Shown in pieces: positions 38,201 to 45,925 of a stretch of DNA of 64,000 bases. Made by a program: the position numbers and the translations under genes. Position 1 is the first letter of the stretch. Each line of letters begins with the position of its first letter. Source of the DNA: JAICXG01 sp036494545 (GTDB lineage Bacteria > Verrucomicrobiota > Verrucomicrobiia > Chthoniobacterales > UBA10450); NCBI GenBank assembly GCA_036494545.1, contig DASXOB010000024.1, positions 35,996 through 99,995 of the forward strand. The letters run 5' to 3'. Under the pieces are notes generated by a model. It made no database searches and was not told the DNA's origin. It saw only the letters and a program-made list of their open reading frames with translations.

Positions 38201-38470
38201 ACCAATCGTGCGTCCGATCGGGGAATTGATCGCGTCGCTCTTCACCGCCCAGGTGGCAAGAGCAGCCGGTGGTGTTTCAATGAAATCAGTTGCCCACTGA
38301 GAAGATCTTAGCAATGATTCCACTCTTTCGCGCAGAAGATCATCGCCGCCGCAGGCCGTATCAAGATAGCTGCTTACTTTGTCGGGCTCGCACTCGCACG
38401 CGGCGTGAAAGATCGTTTCGAGCCTATCTAACTCCACCACCTCATCGGTGCCCTGGCTTTTGTTAGTCAT
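35201..38470 (-). CDS. Membrane Ser/Thr kinase with FlgO-like, TPR and beta-sandwich domains
   Basis: 1089 residues from ATG 38468-38470. An N-terminal helical segment (FHAACECEPDKVSSYLD) is followed by a Hanks kinase: LIGRGGMGEAYLAVD, VLKLLP, VHRDIKPENIM, LDFGIAK and GTLRYMSPEQ. One membrane helix (about 385-405), then a FlgO/TolB-N-like module (SIAVLPFESGNGKKAERYF), several TPRs and, unusually, a C-terminal 170-residue beta-sandwich (NLLVNGGAEDGPA ... GGYADNLSVIL) that resembles carbohydrate-binding jelly rolls. The same FlgO/TPR module occurs in the gene at 49557-51641. The sigma factor gene upstream is on the same strand. Confidence 0.9.
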   Translation of the reverse strand: MTNKSQGTDEVVELDRLETIFHAACECEPDKVSSYLDTACGGDDLLRERVESLLRSSQWATDFIETPPAALATWAVKSDAINSPIGRTIGHYTVIELIGRGGMGEAYLAVDTKGGRKAVLKLLPAHFTASAARVRRFQQEARAVIALNHPNVVTIYEIGEEDSTYYIASELIEGETLRQRLGRGQVQLEEVIEIAAQVASALAAAHKAGVVHRDIKPENIMVRDDGYVKVLDFGIAKLTQPDVVEVLPNEHRIADAQTIFGSTIGTLRYMSPEQVRGEPVDERTDIWSLGVVLYEMAAGIAPFSGNTAEKISRAIGQTAPAALPAGSARLTPEFQHMILKALEKDRAHRYLNMSQMLESLKHLRRKVELEAQDFNKWRLPAALAGAALILAAAIFLLTHHKTDEAPAMRELKSIAVLPFESGNGKKAERYFVEGIGDELVNQLSRIAELKVISGSSTQRYQASNRNLDVIGQQLGVVYLVEGSLQKSGEQMQLEVQLNNVSTHSRLWAEKYLRSRDDIFAVESDIVSKVADNLHITLSQSNRKILAAPATRTAEAHELYLQGRYLSTRSDEQNLKRAIDCFQQAIDKDPNYALGYAGLAEVYIMLPDWGTETPTQHYYGLARTAAEKAVACDPTLPEAHIALALAVRHEDRDFARAEQELEHAIELSPSSATAHYYLGYVVYTPQGDFEHALPEIKCAAELDPLNAITQANYATCYLLARHYLEAIAQSQKSLELEPHCFPALNTLGMALLLNGRTDEGIETFKRAYGIGDCYHSLASLAYAYARKGDRVEALQALGQLENLENQGTRAWPLGHAMIHAALGNKDRAMQWLERGATKNDSTVTNNIKVLPMLDPLRGDARFERLLTELIPPPRKKSDSQAVAVLPSARETGAAFREHQPPTYGVNLLVNGGAEDGPASVIAASVPVPGWRTTGGFTVVPYGAPEGYPTVTEASLNGMKQFFTGGRDAVSTAIQEIAVSSNANDIDAGKVICDISAWLGGYFDQDDEATLTVEFRNDAASNLKSVVLGPVTALERAKQTGLKFRNSSVSVPAKTRRICVKLVLTRKPGAGSCNGGYADNLSVILHRAAGS

Positions 38471-38603
38471 TTGCCATCTCGAGCCCCGATGCAACCCGGG
38501 GGTTCAGTCTGAAAAGTAAGGCGGGCATCCTGCCTGCCGGTTTTGCCTGACCACCAGTCGCATGGTGCAGGCTGGAAGCCTTGAGTTGCGCCGCAGCGCC
38601 AAC

Positions 38604-39224
38604 CTACCATGCCGCATAGAGCTCGTTGTGCAGCCAGGCTTTGGCAAAACTCCAGTCACGTCGGACCGTCTTGGGCGAAATGCTTAACACTTCGGCGATC
38701 TCGTCCTGGTTTAAGCCCCCAAAGTATTTTAGCTCGACTACCTGGGCTTTCCGTGAGTCAAGCTCCCCCAGCCTCTCCAGCGCCTCGTTAAGGTCGATCA
38801 CTTCCTTCGATTGTGATTCACACACCACTGCTACCTCATCCAGTTGGATCTTTTGCGCGCCACCGCCGCGTTTCATGGCGTTGTAACTCAGCGCATAATC
38901 GACCAATATTTGCCGCATCGCTCGCGCCGCGACCGCGAAGAAATGTGCCCGATTATTGTAGCGCGGCTGCGCCTGGTCGGCGAGACGCAGGTAGGCTTCG
39001 TTGACCAACGCTGTCGTCTGCAAGGTGTGGCCCGCGCGCGCTCCGCCCATGTAACGATGCGCGAGGTGTCGCAACTCGTCGTAAACGAGCGGAGTCAGTT
39101 TTTCGAGCGCTTCCTTATCGCCATTGCTCCAGCTCGCCAGCAGGTCCGTCACTTGGGACAACGACGCATCTTGTTCTGACGCGAGTCTGCCATTGGCATT
39201 GGTAGCGTCCGATTTCGCGCTCAT
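38604..39224 (-). CDS. ECF sigma factor (kinase-associated group)
   Basis: 206 residues from ATG 39222-39224 (MSAKSDATNANG). Region 2 is ELRHLAHRYMGGARAGHTLQ TTALVNEAYLRL (read in two parts) with NRAHFFAVAARAMRQILVDY; region 4 is VVELKYFGGLNQDEIAEVLS with ISPKTVRRDWSFAKAWL. This is the common sigma-70 ECF subfamily of Acidobacteriota, Planctomycetota and Verrucomicrobiota that lacks an anti-sigma gene and is paired with Ser/Thr kinases. The kinase gene follows 133 bases downstream. A frame open further upstream runs through a large inverted repeat and is not likely translated. Confidence 0.93.
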   Translation of the reverse strand: MSAKSDATNANGRLASEQDASLSQVTDLLASWSNGDKEALEKLTPLVYDELRHLAHRYMGGARAGHTLQTTALVNEAYLRLADQAQPRYNNRAHFFAVAARAMRQILVDYALSYNAMKRGGGAQKIQLDEVAVVCESQSKEVIDLNEALERLGELDSRKAQVVELKYFGGLNQDEIAEVLSISPKTVRRDWSFAKAWLHNELYAAW

Positions 39225-39319
39225 GCGAAACGAATCCTGAACAGCGTTGACCTGCAAAGACAAGAAAATTTTCTGCGGGCCGGAGCACCGGCTTTGCGCG
39301 AGGAAGTCAGCCATCTCCA

Positions 39320-39388
39320 CTGACTCGGCGGCCAGCCTTCCAGCCTGCTGGAAAGAGCCGACGAGCTGGAAGGTCGTCGGCCGAGTCA
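39320..39388. repeat. Large imperfect inverted repeat in a divergent promoter region
   Basis: Arms 39320-39343 and 39365-39388: both begin/end with TGACTCGGC and CCTTCCAGC in inverted orientation, with only the six central positions differing; loop about 21 bases. It lies between the divergent sigma factor gene and the beta-helix gene. It could be a REP/MITE-like element, an operator or an RNA hairpin. A related CTGGAAGCC word occurs at 38570-38580 in the gap between sigma factor and kinase. Confidence 0.7.
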
Positions 39389-39577
39389 GGCTTGCCACGG
39401 CGAGTCCGTCCGGTGACGGGCGAGACGCCTAACCTCTGCAAACAAAAATTGCAATCCGATGGCCGCTTTTTCAGCCCGATCCCGTTTTACATCAGTGGAA
39501 GCTGGAATCACACGGTTTCAGCATTCATCCCGAGAGCTGGAAAATCAAAACGCCAAAACACAAAGGAAAATCAAACA

Positions 39578-40726
39578 ATGAAAGTATCTTGTATTACTTC
39601 AGTCGTAGTCGTTCTCATCTCGCTACTAACCTTCGGCGCGCAGGCTGCCTGTATTGAAGTTAACAGCGTCAACACGCCGGGCGATGCGACGGCCGAGTTT
39701 GTGATCAGCCAGCCGGGCTCTTACTGCGTCCCGAGTAATATCGTCGGGGTGAGTGGCAAGAGCGCAATCAGGATCGACTCCGACAGCGTCACTCTCGACC
39801 TCGGCGGCTTTGCCCTGCTCGGTGTCGGCGGATCACTTAGTGGCATTCTCATCAATACTCATGTTCATGTTGCGGTTCGCAACGGCTCGATCACCGGCTG
39901 GGGTATCAACGGGCTGGACGGAGGCACCAGCGGTCTGGCGCGGATCGACGATCTGCGCGCGGACGCTAACGCCGGGGTCGGTATCTCGATTAATAGCGGC
40001 AGTCAGGTTAACAACTGTGTTGCATCCCAAAACGGTGGTGTTGGCATTGGATCGAGCAATGACGTGCTTGTTACTAGCTGCGTCAGCAGCATAAACGGAA
40101 GTCACGGATTTCAACTTGGGGGTGGCTCGACACTCAAGTCATGCCTTGCTTATGACAATGGCGGGGCCGGTTTCACGACCAGTTCAGTGGCCAGTCTTAC
40201 TATTATCGATTGCAACGCTCACTTCAACACCGGCTTCGGCATCGCCGGTCCGAAGCGAACATTTGTTACCAGCTCGACGGCGGAAGAGAATCGCAGCGGC
40301 GGTATCTCTGTCGGCACCTCCAGCACAGTTAGTAACTGTAACGCGGGCGGCAATACTGGCGTCGGGATTCTCGCTTCTGCTGGTAGTGCAGTTACCGCCT
40401 GCACGGCTTCGGCTAACACTGCCGACGGCATCCAGGTCGATAATCTTAGTCGGGTGGAAGATAATACCTGCCAGGGTAACGGTGCGAGCGGGGGTGACGG
40501 TGCCGGCGTGCACGCCACAGGCAGGATAAACCGCATCGACGGCAACATGACGACCCAAAACGACCGCGGGGTGGACATAGATGCTGGTGGTAACCTGGTC
40601 GTGCGCAACGATGCCAGCCTTAACGGAACGAACTTCGACATCGCCGCCGGCAATACTAATGCCAATGTCGAATCACCGGGTCCAAACTTCATTCTCACCC
40701 GCCCGTGGGCAAACTTCATCCACTAG
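39578..40726 (+). CDS. Secreted right-handed beta-helix repeat protein
   Basis: 382 residues from ATG 39578 with AAAGGA 15 bases before and a signal peptide (ITSVVVVLISLLTFGAQAAC). The body shows parallel beta-helix rungs: SGILINTHVHVAVRNGSITG, SQVNNCVASQNGGVGI, STLKSCLAYDNGGAGF, SAVTACTASANTADGIQV, about 20-24 residues each, as in pectate-lyase-like and NosD-like folds. No catalytic triad recognisable, so binding or enzyme role is open. Divergent from the sigma factor gene; followed by a decayed fragment of a tail-fibre protein. Confidence 0.85.
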   Translation: MKVSCITSVVVVLISLLTFGAQAACIEVNSVNTPGDATAEFVISQPGSYCVPSNIVGVSGKSAIRIDSDSVTLDLGGFALLGVGGSLSGILINTHVHVAVRNGSITGWGINGLDGGTSGLARIDDLRADANAGVGISINSGSQVNNCVASQNGGVGIGSSNDVLVTSCVSSINGSHGFQLGGGSTLKSCLAYDNGGAGFTTSSVASLTIIDCNAHFNTGFGIAGPKRTFVTSSTAEENRSGGISVGTSSTVSNCNAGGNTGVGILASAGSAVTACTASANTADGIQVDNLSRVEDNTCQGNGASGGDGAGVHATGRINRIDGNMTTQNDRGVDIDAGGNLVVRNDASLNGTNFDIAAGNTNANVESPGPNFILTRPWANFIH

Positions 40727-40741
40727 TCCTTCCTAAGTGGT

Positions 40742-40846
40742 CGTTACCCGGTAAGCCTCAAAGAGCGGGCATCGCAGATCCAGAAGGTCAGCGCCCATTT
40801 CGAAGGGACTAAACGCGCGCTGCAAACGGTGCCCAACAATCAGTAA
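40742..40846 (+). pseudogene. Orphan C-terminal end of a tail-fibre/S74 protein
   Basis: An in-frame stretch ends ASQIQKVSAHFEGTKRAL and VPNNQ-stop. This matches the extreme C-terminus of the neighbouring tail-fibre protein (VIQKVSVQLEVTKLAPQMVLNN). No start or repeat region precedes it. It is best read as the remnant of a fourth array member, left by recombination or deletion. Confidence 0.6.
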
Positions 40847-40884
40847 CGCAACAGCCCACCTGAACGAAAAAGGAGATAAAAAAT

Positions 40885-42252
40885 ATGACAACTCAATCCA
40901 TGGGAAATTCGATTAACTGGTCGCCCTTGCGGCCCCGCTTTCTCCTGATCCCGCTTGCCCCCGCTCTCGTGTGGCTTGCGCTTTTGCCCACGGCTCGAGC
41001 GCAAGACGCGTGTCGAGAAGGCTGCGACTTCCCGCTCGCCGGCACCTACCTGGGTCTCAGTGCGCTCGTGAACAACACAACCGGCTTCGGCAATACGGCC
41101 ACCGGGGCTCTCGCGCTCGCGGAAAACACGAGCGGCAACAACAACACGGCCATCGGTGATGTTGCGCTCTTCGCCAACACCACCGGCAGCAACAACGCGG
41201 CCATCGGTTATGCTGCGCTCAATAGTAATACTGGCAACGACAACACGGCGACCGGTTTCGGTGCGCTTTTTTCCAACACTAGCGGCAGCAGAAATGTGGC
41301 CATCGGTTCCAGCGCGCTCTTTAACAACCAAACCGGCGGCGACAACACGGCTACCGGTGTCAATGCGCTCCACGACAATACTGGCAACTACAATACAGCG
41401 CACGGTTATCAAGCGCTCGAAAGTAACACCACTGGCACCAGCAACACCGCCAGCGGACTAAACGCGTTGAATAAGAATAGCACCGGCAGCTACAACGCGG
41501 CCAGCGGTGCTTATGCGCTCTATAATGATACCGCCGGCTATAATACAGCCGACGGCTATCAAGCGCTCTATAGGAATACGACTGGCAGCCACAATATTGC
41601 CCTGGGATATAATGCCGGTTACAACATCACCACCGGCAGCAACAATATCGAAATCGGTAACCCTGGACTGGCAGCCGAAGCCAACACCATTCGCATTGGT
41701 TCGGCAAGGACTCAGACGAACACTTACATCGCCGGCATTAGCGGGGCCACGGTGGCAGGAGGCGTAGGAGTAATAGTCGATACCAACGGTCACCTCGGCA
41801 CGGTCGTCTCGTCAGAGCGTTTCAAGGACGCGATCAAATCGATGGACGAAGCGAGCGAAGCGATCTTCGCACTGAAGCCGGTCACCTTCCATTACAAGAA
41901 AGAACTCGACCCCGATGGCATCCCATAGTTCGGTCTCGTGGCTGAGCAAGTGGAAAGGGTGAATCCCGACTTAGTCGCACGCGACGTTGATGGAAAAGCT
42001 TACACGGTTCGCTACGACGCGGTGAACGCGATGTTGCTAAACGAGTTCCTAAAAGAGCATCGCACAGTGCAGGAACTAAAGTCCACTGCCGCAAAGCAAG
42101 AGGCGACGGTGGCCAGGCAGCAGAAACAGATTGATGCACTCACTACCGTTATCCAGAAAGTTAGCGTCCAACTCGAAGTAACCAAGCTTGCGCCGCAGAT
42201 GGTGCTCAACAATCACCAAACAAAAGAAAGCACTTATGGAACATCACACTAA
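40885..42252 (+). pseudogene. Tail-fibre-like adhesin with S74 chaperone end, interrupted by TAG (paralogue 1)
   Basis: 455-codon frame broken by TAG at 41926-41928. Signal peptide (LIPLAPALVWLALLPTARA), then twelve repeats of 15-16 residues of the type NTTGSNNTAIGYAAL, a linker (GSARTQTNTYIAGISG), and the peptidase S74/endosialidase chaperone domain (SSERFKDAIKSMDEASEAIF) with its Ser..Lys dyad. TAG stands where both paralogues have Gln (P-Q-FGLVAE), then the frame continues intact through FGLVAEQVERVNPDLVARDV and a coiled coil to NNHQTKESTYGTSH. AAAAGGAG precedes the ATG. Its end overlaps paralogue 2. Confidence 0.8.
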
Positions 42253-43822
42253 ACTCGATAATACATTCGATTCTTGCGATTGGCTCCGCCGGACCCGGCG
42301 GCGGACTAGTCTTATCCTGGTACTGGCGATTAGCTGGTTTGTGTTTGCTCCGGGCGCGCGCGCGGTCGAGCCGCCACCAGATGGCGGTTATCCTAACTAC
42401 AACACCGCTGAGGGCCAGGATGCGCTTTTCACTCTGACATTCGGCCTGGAAAACACGGCCCTCGGTTATAATGCGCTTTATTACACCACGAGCGGCAGCT
42501 ACAATACCGCTACCGGTTACGATGCCCTCCGCCTCAACTCCACGGGTTCCTTTAACACAGCTACGGGCGCTTCCGCGCTCCTGAATACCACCACCGGCGG
42601 CAATAACACGGCGACGGGCTATCTGGCCCTCGGTCTGAACACCACGGGCAGCTACAATACCGCTACCGGTTCCGGGGCGCTGGGAAAAAACTCTACCGCC
42701 AGCAACAATACCGCCACCGGCTACAGTGCGCTTTCTTTGAACACGACCGGGACCGACAACACGGCCCATGGGGCGAACGCGTTGTTTAACAACACCATTG
42801 GCAGCAGAAACGTGGCCAATGGCTCGGGCGCTCTCTACAGCAACCAGACCGGCGGCGACAACACTGCCACGGGCGTGAACGCGCTCTACGCCAACACTGG
42901 GAGTTACAACACCGCAACCGGCTATCAGGCACTGGAAAGCAACACAAGCGGCAGTAACAACACCGCGCACGGACTCAATTCCCTCAACGCTAACACGACC
43001 GGGAATAATAACACCGCCACTGGAGCTTCTGCGCTCTTTAATAATCTGGGTGGGAATGGCAACACGGCTGAGGGCTACCTTGCCCTTCATGAAAACACTA
43101 GCGGGATCAATAACACCGCTCTCGGGACGAGTTCCCTTTATAGCAATACAGTCGGCGCGACCAACATTGGCATTGGCCTAGGCGGCGGCTTTCTCACCAC
43201 CGGCAGTAACAATATCGATATCGGTAACCTGGGCGTGACAGGCGAATCCGGCATCATCCGCATTGGCACCGCCGGAACCCAGATCGCAACCTATATTGCC
43301 GGGATCAAGGGCGTGCCTATTGCCGGAGGGCAGGTTACAGTCAGCAGCACCGGTCAGCTCGGAATACGAACTTCGTCGGCCCGGTTCAAAGAACAGATAG
43401 AGCCAATGAAGAACACAAGTGAAGCCATCTTCTCGCTCGAGTCGGTGACCTTTCAGTATAAGCGCGCACTTGATCCCGAGGGCACCATGCAGTTTGGCTT
43501 GGTAGCCGAGCAAGTAGCGAAGGTAGATCCCGACCTGGTGACCCGCGACGATCAAGGAAAGCCTTACACTGTCCGCTATGAAGAGATCAACGCGATGTTA
43601 CTCAATGAGTTTCTCAAAGAACATTGCAAGAGCCAGGAACAGGCAGGCAAAATCGAAAAACTGGAAGCCACGGTCGCAAAGCTTGAATCCTTGCTTGGCC
43701 AGCAAAATGCACAGATCCAAAAGTGGCGCCATCCTCGCAGCCGAACCGTCATGGTCGATAAAGCTTCTCTAGCATCGGATACCACTCCTTCGCCGGCATC
43801 GGATTTAGACTTGCGACATTAA
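42236..43822 (+). CDS. Tail-fibre-like adhesin with S74 chaperone end (paralogue 2)
   Basis: 528 residues from ATG 42236 (MEHHTKLDNTF), overlapping the end of paralogue 1. Export helix LILVLAISWFVFAPGARAVE, then PPPDGGYPNYNTAEGQDALF and about 18 repeats NTTGSYNTATGxxAL (S-layer/YadA-stalk-like, likely a trimeric fibre). C-terminal S74 domain: TSSARFKEQIEPMKNTSEAI, MQFGLVAEQVAKVDPDLV and NAMLLNEFLKEH, then a coiled coil. S74 domains fold the trimer and cut themselves off at the Ser in SSxRxK. Intact. The same family is abundant in soil Verrucomicrobiota. Confidence 0.85.
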   Translation: MEHHTKLDNTFDSCDWLRRTRRRTSLILVLAISWFVFAPGARAVEPPPDGGYPNYNTAEGQDALFTLTFGLENTALGYNALYYTTSGSYNTATGYDALRLNSTGSFNTATGASALLNTTTGGNNTATGYLALGLNTTGSYNTATGSGALGKNSTASNNTATGYSALSLNTTGTDNTAHGANALFNNTIGSRNVANGSGALYSNQTGGDNTATGVNALYANTGSYNTATGYQALESNTSGSNNTAHGLNSLNANTTGNNNTATGASALFNNLGGNGNTAEGYLALHENTSGINNTALGTSSLYSNTVGATNIGIGLGGGFLTTGSNNIDIGNLGVTGESGIIRIGTAGTQIATYIAGIKGVPIAGGQVTVSSTGQLGIRTSSARFKEQIEPMKNTSEAIFSLESVTFQYKRALDPEGTMQFGLVAEQVAKVDPDLVTRDDQGKPYTVRYEEINAMLLNEFLKEHCKSQEQAGKIEKLEATVAKLESLLGQQNAQIQKWRHPRSRTVMVDKASLASDTTPSPASDLDLRH

Positions 43823-43845
43823 GCCAGCGACAAAGGGAGATTCCT

Positions 43846-45417
43846 ATGATCAATCCGATGCTGCGAGATATTTTCACTCAGCTGATTAAAAGCACTGGCC
43901 ACGCGGCCGGTTTGCGCCGCAGTGTTTTACTAGGTGCACTTATCGTGTTCGTCCTTTCGCCGTGCACTTGGGCCGTCAACCCACCACCGGATGGCGGCTA
44001 TGATTCTTTTAACACCGCCGAGGGGCTTGACGCTCTGTTCAGTCTGCTGCCCGGCCCGGCCAATACGGCCCTCGGCAACGCAGCCCTCTATCACACCACC
44101 ACTGGCAGTGTGAACACAGGCGTCGGGGCGGTTTCGCTATATTACAACACCACCGGCGGCAAAAATACAGCTATCGGTGACGGTGCGCTCTATCAAAACA
44201 TGGCCACGAGTAACAACACGGCCGTTGGTGCCACTACGCTCAACCTAAACAGCACCGGGAGTAACAATACGGCCATTGGCCAGGCCGCGCTCATTTTCAC
44301 CATGATCGCCAGCAACAACACTGCCACCGGCTCTTTCGCCCTTCGAGGAAGCACCTCGGGCACTAACAATACGGCCGACGGCGCTAATGCGCTCTATGAG
44401 GATTCGATCATGAATGACCACACCGGGAGCCGAAACGTGGCCATCGGCTCCGCAGCCCTTTACAGTAACTCCAGCGGAGGTGACAACACTGCCGTTGGAG
44501 TCAACGCGCTCTATTTTAATAAGAGCAACTATAACACGGCCACGGGCTATCAAGCACTCGAGAGCAACACCACCGGGGCCAACAACACGGCTGATGGGAT
44601 CGATAGCCTCAATGCGAACACCACCGGCAGCAACAACACGACTAATGGCGCTTATGCCCTTTTTAACAATCTGGGAGGAAGCGGCAACACTGCTGAAGGC
44701 GATCTTGCGCTTCATGAAAACACCAGCGGCCTCAATAACACCGCTCTCGGGACATATGTCCTTTATGGTAACACCACTGGCGGTTCCAACATCGCCGTTG
44801 GATTCAGCGCAGGCTTTGGACTTACCACCGGGAGTAACAATATCGACCTTGGTAACATCGGGATGGCAGGCGAGACGGGTATTATCCGCATCGGGACGGC
44901 TGGCACGCAGATGGCTACCTTTGTCGCCGGCATCAAAGGGGTGCCGGTCACAGGATCGCCGGTCACGGTTAGCAGCACCGGCCAACTTGGCATTAAGACC
45001 TCATCGGCGCGCTTTAAGGAGAAGATCAAGCCGATGGAGAAGGCCAGCGAACCGCTGCTTTCGCTCAAGCCGGTGACCTTCCGTTACAAACACGAGGTTG
45101 ACGCGGAGGGACTCCCACAATTCGGGCTCGTCGCCGAAGAAGTAGCCAAAGTGAATCCTGACCTGGTCACGCGCGACGAACAAGGCAAGCCGGACACCGT
45201 GCGCTACGACGCAGTGAACGCCATGTTACTCAATGAGTTTCTCAAGAAGCATCACCAAGGAGAGGAACAAGCCAGCAAAATTCAGAAATTGGAAGCGACA
45301 GTGAAGCAACTGGAGTCACTGCTCAGCCAGCGAGCCGCGGAGATCCAGAGAGTGACCGATCAGCTTGCGCGCTCAGAAGACAAGACGTCACCCGAAATAA
45401 CAAACCGAGACCTATAA
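43846..45417 (+). CDS. Tail-fibre-like adhesin with S74 chaperone end (paralogue 3)
   Basis: 523 residues; AAAGGGAGA stands 7 bases before the ATG, 23 bases after paralogue 2. Export helix VLLGALIVFVLSPCTWAV, then PPPDGGYDSFNTAEGLDALF, about 20 NTTGxNNTA repeats, and IRIGTAGTQMATFVAGIKGV leading into the S74 domain (SSARFKEKIKPMEKASEPLL, LPQFGLVAEEVAKVNPDLV, NAMLLNEFLKKHH) with a C-terminal coiled coil. Intact Gln in the P-Q-FG position that is TAG in paralogue 1. Repeats and S74 domain are close to paralogue 2, showing tandem duplication. Confidence 0.87.
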   Translation: MINPMLRDIFTQLIKSTGHAAGLRRSVLLGALIVFVLSPCTWAVNPPPDGGYDSFNTAEGLDALFSLLPGPANTALGNAALYHTTTGSVNTGVGAVSLYYNTTGGKNTAIGDGALYQNMATSNNTAVGATTLNLNSTGSNNTAIGQAALIFTMIASNNTATGSFALRGSTSGTNNTADGANALYEDSIMNDHTGSRNVAIGSAALYSNSSGGDNTAVGVNALYFNKSNYNTATGYQALESNTTGANNTADGIDSLNANTTGSNNTTNGAYALFNNLGGSGNTAEGDLALHENTSGLNNTALGTYVLYGNTTGGSNIAVGFSAGFGLTTGSNNIDLGNIGMAGETGIIRIGTAGTQMATFVAGIKGVPVTGSPVTVSSTGQLGIKTSSARFKEKIKPMEKASEPLLSLKPVTFRYKHEVDAEGLPQFGLVAEEVAKVNPDLVTRDEQGKPDTVRYDAVNAMLLNEFLKKHHQGEEQASKIQKLEATVKQLESLLSQRAAEIQRVTDQLARSEDKTSPEITNRDL

Positions 45418-45489
45418 AATACACCACCCAAAGGACTGAATGCTCGAAGCGTACCAGGAAGACAGATCTTAGGTTCACGCCTGCGGCTT

Positions 45490-45502
45490 TGGAGCCTAGG
45501 GG
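45490..45502 (+). repeat. 13-base copy of the tRNA-Ala 3' end, candidate att site
   Basis: TGGAGCCTAGGGG is identical to positions 62983-62995, which are the 3' end (acceptor and T-stem side) of the tRNA-Ala(GGC) gene, in the same orientation. A chance 13-base match to that site is unlikely in 64 kb. The layout is that expected of an element inserted at the 3' end of the tRNA gene. Confidence 0.5.
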
Positions 45503-45622
45503 GGACGTTCCCTTTTGCGAAATCAAGCTAAACTGCGTCAGAAAGTCGCCGCAAAAGCGATGATTTCGCCTAAGTCGAGCCGTTCCCGCACTTTTTTGTC
45601 ATTTGCGGTTTTTCGCTAGCCG
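45491..45622. repeat. Dispersed GGAGCCTAG element, divergent or split copy
   Basis: GGAGCCTAG at 45491 is followed about 85 bases later (45576-45612) by a GAGCCGTTCCCGCACTTTTT stretch and CATTTGCGG, which matches the second half of the copies at 22392 and 56009. It looks like a copy with material inserted in its middle. The gap 45418-45925 holds no gene I can support. Confidence 0.45.
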
Positions 45623-45925
45623 AAGTGGAAATATGTAAGACCAATCACCTGTAGATTCGTCAAATATTCGAGTGCTTTTCGCAGTGTCCGATGTCCAGAT
45701 TGCCCATCACAGTCATCCCCCGGCTCGATTCTTCCTCAGCAGAGCGCTTAATGTATTTATCGCAAACCCGCCCGGAACAAACACTCGCAAGGGGGTGATC
45801 GCAGGTTCCTTGGGTGGCAGTCGGCCTTTATAGGACGAAGGTCCAATACTTTTCCCTTTGGGTCGATAGCATAGTCCAGCTTGTTTGAACCCGACCCGTG
45901 TCGGTCGTCTATCCCTGAACTTGAG

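Noticed and set aside
41062..45000. Regular repeats about 48 bases apart, at first sight CRISPR-like
   Set aside because: The repeats code in frame for NTTGxNNTA units and have no unique spacers of constant length; no cas genes are present.
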